A stretch of DNA of 64,000 bases from Manihot esculenta. Lineage: Eukaryota; Streptophyta; Magnoliopsida; Malpighiales; Euphorbiaceae. The stretch lies in the NCBI RefSeq assembly GCF_001659605.2, contig NC_035168.2, positions 15,804,245 through 15,868,244 on the forward strand. The letters run 5' to 3'. The notes below the pieces were generated by a model. The model was given only the letters and a program-made list of their open reading frames with translations, was not told the origin of the DNA and searched no databases. The first letter of the stretch is position 1, and each line of letters opens with the position of its first letter. Both the position numbers and the translations under genes were made by a program. Positions 57,010 through 64,000 of the stretch are shown here, in pieces.

Positions 57010-58167
57010 CCTGTGAAGGATACCTAAATCAGAGGAAGGATGCCACTGTCTTCCTCAAGCAACCATCTCACCACGTAAATCATTCTGACCTTCTATCTTT
57101 AGGCAAGGAGAGTCTTCTTCTCAAGAGTACTCCAAATATTAAAGGACTACTAAACACATGCGGAGAATTGAGGTATTGCTTGAGGTTTCTAAAGGCATTC
57201 CGGCAATCCTCTATCTATTTAAAATTCAAAACATTCCTTAGCTTTTTGAAGAACGGCAATCACCTTTATGCTGATTTTGACATCAACCAATTGAGAGCCA
57301 CTACTCTTCCCATGAGTTTCTGTACGTCCTTTACGCAGGCCGGCTCAGGCATTCTCAATGTAGCTTCTACCTTCTCCAAGTTTAGCTCTATGCCTTTTTC
57401 GATAACCATATAGCTCAGGAATTTTCCCTCTCTGATAAAGAAGGCACATTTTGCTGGGTTTAATCTCATCTTGTACTACTGTAGTACTCCGAATACCTCT
57501 TCTAAGTCGGCTAGATGTTGCTTACGCAGGCCGGCGCAGGCATTCTCAATATAGCTTCTACCTTCTCCAAGTTTAGCTCTATGCCTTTTTCGATAACCAT
57601 ATAGCTCAGGAATTTTCCCTCTCTGATAAAGAAGGCACATTTTGCTGGGTTTAATCTCATCTTGTACTACTGTAGTACTCCGAATACCTCTTCTAAGTCG
57701 GCTAGATGTTGCTGGAAGGTTTTACTTTTTACCACCATATCATCAATATAGACTTCCACATTCCTTCCTATCTGGTCCTTAAAGATCTTATTCATCAACC
57801 GTTGATATGTTGGCCCGGTTTTTTTAGTCCAAAAGGCATAGCCCTATAACAATATGTTCCATCTTCGCTAATGAGGGGGTCTTTTCTTCGTCTGAATTGT
57901 CCATGGAAATTTGGTGCTACCCTGACATTGCATCTAGGGACGATAAATAATCAAAGCTGGCTATGAAATCGACCATTTTATTAATATCAAAAAGGGGATA
58001 ACAATCTTTTAGGCATGACTGATTTAGGTCAGTAAAGTCTATATATATTATATATTTCCCATTAGCATTTTTTACTAGTACAGAGTTGGCTAACCATTGT
58101 GGGTACATGACTTCCCTAATAAATACAGCCTCCTCCAGCTTCTACACTACTTCCCTTGTAGCCTACC
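57010..58167 (-). pseudogene. Tat-type gypsy reverse transcriptase and start of RNase H
   Basis: From the gene's own start side: ATREVV, KLEEAVFIREVMYPQWLANSVLVK, YIDFTDLNQSCLKD, then FGLKKTG-like sequence, and YIDDM (Asp codons at 57739-57744). It continues with TFQQHLADLEEVF, YKMRLNPAKCAFFIREGKFL, KDVQKLMGRVVALNWLMSKSA, and a decayed LPFFKKLRN ... YLNSPHVFS. Many stops and shifts are present, plus a 191-bp tandem duplication. Coding similarity fades at about 57010, and the rest of RNase H and integrase are absent to the left. Motif wording fits the Tat (Retand-like) clade. Confidence 0.85.
57331..57712. repeat. 191-bp tandem duplication inside the Tat RT gene
   Basis: Copy 1 is 57331-57521 and copy 2 is 57522-57712, both starting ttacgcaggccggc and ending ctagatgttgc. 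They differ at only two positions that I can see (ctcagg/gcagg type and caatgt/caatat). The period is not a multiple of three, so the duplication also breaks the frame. Confidence 0.9.
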
Positions 58168-58172
58168 GCTTC

Positions 58173-61100
58173 TGTAACATCCTCTGGGCCCACAACAGTA
58201 GATATTGTCCGCTTTGGGTTCGAGGGCCTTGGCCCAGCCTTCCCCTCACGGTTTTGTTTCTAAGGGTTCACGCCCAGGGTTCATGCCAAGCGTCCTTCCC
58301 CCGCATCCTTCCCCTCAAAACGCGTCTACTATGGTCTCTTGGGGCTTGCCCTTATAAGGCCTCCCCCCTCCCTACCTCTTTCCGATGTGGGATACTTTCA
58401 ATCCACCTGCTTAGGGCTTCAGCCCCAAGAGACCACAGTAGACGCGTTTTGAGGGGAAGGATGCGGGGGAAGGACGCTGGGCGTGAACCCTGGGCGTGAA
58501 CCCTTAGAAAATAAACCGTGAGGGGAAGGCTGGGCCAAGGCCCTCGAACCCAAAGCGGACAATATCTACTGTTGTGGGCCCAGAGGATGTTACAATTGGT
58601 ATCAGAGCCTGGGCCTCATGAGTACGGTGTGCTGAGCGAGGACGCTCAGGCCTGTAAGGGGGGTAGAAGCCCTAAGCAGGTGGATTGAAAGTATCCCACA
58701 TCGGAAAGAGGTAGGGAGGGGGGAGGCCTTATAAGGGCAAGCCCCAAGAGACCACAGTAGACGCGTTTTGAGGGGAAGGATGCGGGGGAAGGACGCTGGG
58801 CGTGAACCCTTGGAAACAAAACCGTGAGGGGAAGGCTGGGCCAAGGCCCTCGAACCCAAAGCGGACAATATCTACTGTTGTGGGCCCAGAGGATGTTACA
58901 ATTAGCCCTAAGCAGGTGGATTGAAAGTATCCCACATCGGAAAGAGGTAGGGAGGCGGGAGGCCTTATAAGGGCAAGCCCCAAGAGACCACAATAGACGC
59001 GTTTTGAGGGGAAGGATGCGGGGGAAGGACGCTGGGCGTGAACCCTTAGAAACAAAACCGTGAGGGGAAGGCTGGGCCAAGGCCCTCGAACCCAAAGCGG
59101 ACAATATCTACTGTTGTGGGCCCAGAGGATGTTATACCAATTGTAACATCCTCTGGGCCCACAACAGTAGATATTGTCCGCTTTGGGTTCGAGGGACTTG
59201 GCCCAGCCTTCCCCTCACGGTTTTGTTTCTAAGGGTTCACACCCAGCGTCCTTCCCCCGCATCCTTCCCCTCAAAACGCGTCTACTGTGGTCTCTTGGGG
59301 CTTGCCCTTATAAGGCCTCCCCCCTCCCTACCTCTTTCCGATGTGGAATACTTTCAATCCACCTGCTTAGGGCTTCAAGCAGGTGGATTGAAAGTATCCC
59401 ACATCGGAAAGAGGTAGGGAGGGGGGAGGCCTTATAAGGGCAAGCCCCAAGAGACCACAGTAGACGCGTTTTGAGGGGAAGGATGCGGGGGAAGGACGCT
59501 GGGCGTGAACCCTGGACGTGAACCCTTAGAAACAAAACCGTGAGGGGAAGGCTGGGCCAAGGCCCTCGAACCCAAAGCGGATAATATCTACTATTGTGGG
59601 CCCAGAGGATGTTGTCCGCTTTGGGTTCGAGGGCCTTGGCCCAGCCTTCCCCTCACAGTTTTTTTTCTAAGGGTTCACGCCCAGTGTCCTTCCCCCGCAT
59701 CCTTCCCCTCAAAACGCGTCTACTGTGGTCTCTTGGGGCTTGCCCTTATAAGGCCTCCCCCCTCCCTACCTCTTTCCGATGTGGGATACTTTCAATCCAC
59801 CTGCTTAGGGCTTCTACCCCCCTTACAGGCCTGAGCGTCCTCGCTCAGCACACCGTACTCATGAGGCCCAGGCTCTGATACCAATTGTAACATCCTCTGG
59901 GCCCACAACAGTAGATATTGTTCCCTTTGGGTTCGAGGGCCTTGGCCCAGCCTTCCCCTCACGGTTTTGTTTCTAAGGGTTCACGCCCAGGGTTCACGCC
60001 CAGCGTCCTTCCCCCGCATCCTTCCCCTCAAAACGCGTCTACTGTGGTCTCTTGGGGCTTGCCCTTATAAGGCCTCCCCCCTCCCTACCTCTTTCCGATG
60101 TGGGATACTTTCAATCCACCTGCTTAGGGCCCACAACAGTAGATATTGTCCGCTTTGGGTTCGAGGGCCTTGGCCCAGCCTTCCCCTCACGGTTTTGTTT
60201 CTAAGGGTTCACGCCCACTGTTCACGCCCAGCGTCCTTCCCCCGCATCCTTCCCCTCAAAACGTGTCTACTGTGGTCTCTTGGGGCTTGCCCTTATAAGG
60301 CCTCCCCCCTCCCTACCTCTTTCCGATGTGGGATACTTTCAATCCACCTGCTTAGGGCTTCTACCCCCCTTACAGGCCTGAGCGTCCTCGCTCAGCACAC
60401 CGTACTCATGAGGCCCAGGCTCTAATACCAATTGTAACATCCTCTGGGCCCACAACAGTAGATATTGTCCGCTTTGGGTTGAGGGCCTTGGCCCAGCCTT
60501 CCCCTCACGGTTTTGTTTCTAAGGGTTCACGCCCAGGGTTCACGCCCAGCGTCCTTCCCCCGCATCCTTCCCCTCAAAAAGCCCTAAGCAGGTGGATTGA
60601 AAGTATCCCACATCGGAAAGAGGTAGGGAGGGGGGAGGCCTTATAAGGGCAAGCCCCAAGAGACCACAGTAGACGCGTTTGAGGGGAAGGATGCGGGGGA
60701 AGGACGCTGGGCGTGAACCCTGGGCGTGAACCCTTAGAAACAATATCTACTGTTGTGGGCCTAGAGGATGTTACAATTGGTATCAGAGCCTGGGCCTCAT
60801 GAGTACGGTGTGCTGAGCGAGGACGCTCAGGCCTGTAAGGGGGGTAGAAGCCCTAAGCAGGTGGATTGAAAGTATCCCACATCGGAAAGAGGTAGGGAGG
60901 GGGGAGGCCTTATAAGGGCAAGCCCCAAGAGACCACAGTAGACGCGTTTTGAGGGGAAGGATGCGGGGGAAGGACGCTGGGCGTGAACCCTTAGAAACAA
61001 AACCGTGAGGGGAAGGCTGGGCCAAGGCCCTCGAATCCAAAGCGGACAATATCTACTGTTGTGGGCCCAGAGGATGTTACAATAGCGGACAATATCTACT

Positions 61101-61555
61101 GTTGTGGGCCCAGAGGATGTTACAATTGGTATTAGAGCCTGGGCCTCATGAGTACGGTGTGCTGAGCGAGGACGCTCAGGCCTGTAAGGGGGGTAGAAGC
61201 CCTAAGCAGGTGGATTGAAAGTATCCCACATCGGAAAGAGGTAGGGAGGGGGGAGGCCTTATAAGGGCAAGCCCCAAGAGACCACAGTAGACTCGTTTTG
61301 AGGGGTAGTAGCCCTAAGCAGGTGGATTGAAAGTATCCCACATCGGAAAGTGGTAGGGAGGGGGGAGGCCTTCTAAGGGCAAGCCCCAAGAGACCACAGT
61401 AGACGCGTTTTGAGGGGAAGGATGCGGGGGAAGGATGCTGGGCGTGAACCCTGGGCGTGAACCCTTAGAAACAAAACCGTGAGGGAAAGGCTGGGCCAAG
61501 GCCCTCGAACCCAAAGCGGACAATATCTACTGTTGTGGGCCCAGAGGATGTTACA
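58173..61555. mobile_element. TRIM cluster: about 15 LTR segments in both orientations
   Basis: One insertion of 3383 bp in the Tat RT gene, flanked by GCTTC (58168-58172 and 61556-61560). Removing it restores the Tat reading. It begins TGTAACATCC and ends with its complement GGATGTTACA. Inside, LTR segments of ~230 bp (blocks: TAAGCAGGTGGATTG, a TATA-like cttataaggg, aggatgcggggg, gttgtgggcccagaggatg) alternate. Those with the LTR 5' end at left include 58668, 58902, 59376, 60579, 60850, 61199 and 61311. Reversed ones start at about 58173, 59153, 59613, 59887, 60129 and 60434. Short interiors carry TGGTATCAGAGCC (tRNA-Met site) and a purine tract (gtaaggggggtagaag). No coding capacity is present: the repeated open frames are artefacts. 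Confidence 0.85.
58593..58667 (+). other. TRIM interior with primer site and purine tract
   Basis: Between two LTR segments: 'attggtatcagagcc' (primer site for tRNA-Met), a ~45-bp spacer with 'gctgagcgaggacgctcag' (a small hairpin), then 'gtaaggggggtagaag'. Equivalent interiors occur at about 60774-60849 and 61123-61198 in the same direction, and at about 59813-59886 and 60358-60433 reversed. Confidence 0.75.
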
Positions 61556-61560
61556 GCTTC

Positions 61561-62470
61561 TCCTTTCCAAACACCATTTTCTTCTATTTTACCAGTTTGA
61601 CTCCAGAAAGTATATCTAATTTGGGAGTCATCACCCCGGGATCAATCTCTGGCATGTCTGAGATCCTCCAGGCAAAGCTTAAGGCATGTCCTATGATCAA
61701 AGCCATTGATGTCTCTTTTTGGTCTTTTTTGAGGCCTGCATTGATACTGAAGACCTTGTCGCCTTCTTCTTCGGACAGTGGGAAAGTCTCCAGCTTATCA
61801 ACCGGTTCAGTCCTGGCCTCCTTCTTCTCATCTTGAACCTCCATGACTTCTGGGTTTATTTATTCTAGATGGGCGCTTGGCTCTTCTATTGTAGCCAAAT
61901 TACAGCTCGAGTTTCCTCATGTCTTCCTCGCACTACGTCCACCTCTGATTCTGTTTGGAACTTCATGGTTAGGTACCAGATGCTGGTTATTGCCTCAAAG
62001 TCATACAGTATTAGCCTTCCCAAAATGGCATTATAATTCAGGGGCAATTTTACTACAAGAAACACTGCATAGTGAGTGCAAGATAGGGGTGGTTCTCCCA
62101 AAGTGAGAGCTACTTTTACTTTATCCTCCACTGCCATGGGGGTCCCTCCTATTCCCTTAACTAGAGCTTGATCTCTAATCAGTTGTTCCTCCGGTATATT
62201 TATCTGCTAGAAGATTCGGTAGGGTAGTAGATTGACCTTGCTCCCATCATCCACTAGGATTTTTTGAATCGAGAAGTTGTGAATGATGGCCTCTATGACC
62301 AGGGAATCATCATGAGACATTTGGACTCCATGGGCATCTTCCGGAGAGAAGGAGATGGTCACTGGGGAGTGCTCTACTATCTGCAAAATTTTGGCACTAC
62401 TCCCTTCCCCATTCTTGCTTCTCTTCTTCCCCCTTCTATTCATATGACCCCCTGTTCCTTCTACGATCAT
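61561..62470 (-). pseudogene. Tat-type protease and protease-RT linker
   Basis: The minus-strand protease region reads VTISFSPEDAHGVQMSHDDSLVIEA and IQKILVDDGSKVNLLPY (active-site DDG; family LVD(N/S)GSS). After a break it reads FLVVKLPLNYNAILGRLILYDFEA and YLTMKFQTE, then a linker with EPVDKLETFPLSEE and HALSFAWRISDMPEIDPGVMTPKLDI. It ends at the TRIM insertion. Relatives have FAWSHADMPGIDPEV here, so the order is normal. Stops and frame breaks at several places show decay. Confidence 0.8.
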
Positions 62471-63963
62471 GTTGATCGTCCGCTGGAGCCATCATTCACT
62501 GGTCCCCTTATCTATCTACGGGGTCTCTCTACCACCGCATTCTGTTAGGGTCTTTGCGCTTCCAGCTTCTTTACAAAGTTCTTGAGGTGCCCTCTCTTGA
62601 TGAGCCTTTCTATCTCATTTATCAATTAGTAGCAATCATTAGTGTCATCGCTATGAGTCCGATGGTTTTGGCAGTACTTGTCTAGATCTCTTTTGCTCAC
62701 ATCGGCCTTTATGGGCTTGGGCTATTGTATAAAGTCATTGTCCTGGACAGCCACGAGCATCTCAGCCCTGGAACAATGAAGGGAGTGATTACCTTAGGGA
62801 TCAAAGGTTGGTATGGTCTCTGTTCCCTTCTTTCCCACTGGTGCCTATTCAATACCTCCGGCCCCCAGTTCTGCCTCTGCTCTTGCCTTTCAGGTCGGTT
62901 GTCTTCCACGGCCTTCCCCTATCTCCTGCTTCCCGGACGAATCTACTAGTGGTTAAGGCGTCATCTTGCCTTATGTACTTCTCTGCCCTTTTCATCAGCT
63001 TTGCTAGAGTAATGGGTGGCTTTGTACACAATGAGCTGAAAAACTCCGGGGAGGTGGTTCCTTTCTGCATGGCTTCCATCGCTCTGGCCTCATCGAGCTC
63101 GGGGATCTGTAAAGCCTTCGAGTTGAACTTGGCTATGTACTCCCTCAGGGACTCATTTCTCCTTTGCCTAACTGTCTCTAGGTAGCTAATTTTTCTCTCC
63201 GCCGGGACCCTGACAATGAATCTACTAATAAATATGCTGGCTAGGTCCATGAAGCTTTTAATGCTTCCTGCTTCCAGGCTATTAAACCATGCCTAGGCTG
63301 GTCCGGTGAGGGTGGTAAGGAAGACCTTGCACATCAGGGTGTCAGAGTGGGTCTGCAACTCCATGAATGTGTTGTAATTCAAGACATGCTCCCGAGGGTT
63401 TCCCGTTACATCGTATGCGGCCATTGGTGGCTTCATGAACTTTTTAGAAATATTTTCTTATTGCACCCATCTCACGAATGGGGATGAGGTCGGTAGTAGG
63501 GGCTGTTGTTTTCTCGTTCTCCTAGTTCAGCCAAGAGCTACTCCTTCATTCTCTCCAGTTTCTAGTCTACATCTGCCTCTTCTCTTCTCAGTCGTTTTTC
63601 CAGGCTGTATTTTCTCTCTAACTCTTCACTTTCTAATCTTTCTACTGGCACAGAAGAATAGCTTTCAACTTCGTCATTCTCGATAAGCTCCCTTACCATT
63701 CGACCCCTTGTTCTGGCCATAGGTTCATTTCTCATGATGGCCTCTCCATCTCTTTCACCTGTCCTCCTGCTGCTCTGCTAAGGGATTTGGTGGTTTAAGG
63801 TAGGTTGAGGTTCGTTAACATTGAATCCTTCAGCTACGAGCAGTACATTCAATAGGGTACTGAGTCCCCTCTGCTGCAACATTTTCCCTAACCAATGTAC
63901 AGTATTTTGGAGTTGAATAGCCATGTTTTGTTGCTCTTGATCAGACAGGGTGGTTCTAGGCAC
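62471..63963 (-). pseudogene. Tat-type gag
   Basis: The first visible piece is MPRTTLSDQEQQNMAIQLQN from 63963. Then come MARTRGRMVRELIENDEVES and a coiled-coil-like Glu/Arg-rich segment (ERLESEELERKY), and the gag core at about 63350-62850. That core has FISRFIVRVPAERKISYLET, ESLREYIAKFNSKALQIPEL, ARAMEAMQKGTTSPEFFSSL and LAKLMKRAEKYIRQDDAL, a pattern typical of Tat-clade gag. Near 62580 LIKRGHLKNFVKKL follows. Frames are broken repeatedly. The 5' LTR would lie beyond the window's right edge. Confidence 0.82.
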
Positions 63964-64000
63964 GGTCCCTGCCGAGCTCGGCGAGGGATTAAATAATATG

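Noticed and set aside
58173..61555. Cassandra-type TRIM or 5S rRNA genes
   Set aside because: Cassandra LTRs contain a 5S rRNA-like promoter region. No such sequence is visible here. No rRNA or tRNA gene was seen elsewhere in the window.
58086..61570. Repeated open frames with the same peptide (for example RILPLKTRLLWSLG)
   Set aside because: They are translations of TRIM LTR segments, appearing on both strands according to segment orientation. They reflect DNA repetition, not a protein family.

Overview
The window looks like plant nuclear DNA, almost certainly from a eudicot, and I found no convincing host gene in it. Nearly everything recognisable is transposable-element sequence: Ty3/gypsy chromoviruses of Tekay/Del type, Athila- and Tat-type gypsy remnants, a Ty1/copia element, a large non-autonomous LTR element (LARD), a rearranged TRIM cluster, and small foldback or MITE-like DNA elements set in AT-rich DNA. 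A Euphorbiaceae source (cassava or rubber-tree type) is a weak guess from general resemblance only.

Layout. 1-1636: terminal part of an Athila/Tat-type LTR. 1637-10700: chromovirus A (minus strand), with a truncated left LTR joined to an inverted fragment of a related LTR, broken gag-pol, and a complete right LTR. 10701-16525: remnant of an Athila-like element (protease, reverse transcriptase, 3' LTR). 16526-26359: AT-rich non-coding DNA holding two foldback elements (16724-17777; 19577-20534, the latter with a 9-bp target duplication of Mutator type) and two more Athila/Tat-like LTR remnants. 26360-30959: a complete 4.6-kb LARD with 608/609-bp LTRs and a GTGGC target duplication.

31225-52392: a nested composite. 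A copia element (minus strand, 226-bp LTRs, about 5.2 kb without its guests) received chromovirus B in its left LTR (31251-37676, duplication GTTTT) and chromovirus C in its RNase H region (38148-47643, duplication CCTTT). By-eye LTR differences suggest A is oldest, B intermediate and C youngest. The copia element itself sits in one arm of an older foldback repeat (about 31186-31224 plus 52393-52740).

52393-56150: AT-rich DNA with a 526-bp hAT-like MITE (8-bp duplication ATTCGATA) and a possible LINE tail. 57000-64000: a degenerate Tat-type gypsy gag-pol on the minus strand. Its reverse-transcriptase region is interrupted at 58173-61555 by a cluster of about 15 TRIM LTR segments in both orientations, flanked as a whole by a GCTTC duplication.

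How the parts relate. The chromoviruses, the copia element and the TRIM all carry a primer-binding site complementary to initiator tRNA-Met (TGGTATCAGAGC type). The LARD carries the TGGCGCCGTC-type site typical of Athila/Tat elements, so a Tat-type element could have mobilised it. Coding regions are broken mainly by stop codons that look like C-to-T (or G-to-A) changes, as expected for methylated, silenced repeats. I could not establish a new biological system. The strongest candidates for a second look are the TRIM cluster, the nearly fully palindromic Mutator-like foldback, chromovirus C (near-identical LTRs but broken gag), and the palindrome-rich LTRs of the chromovirus family.
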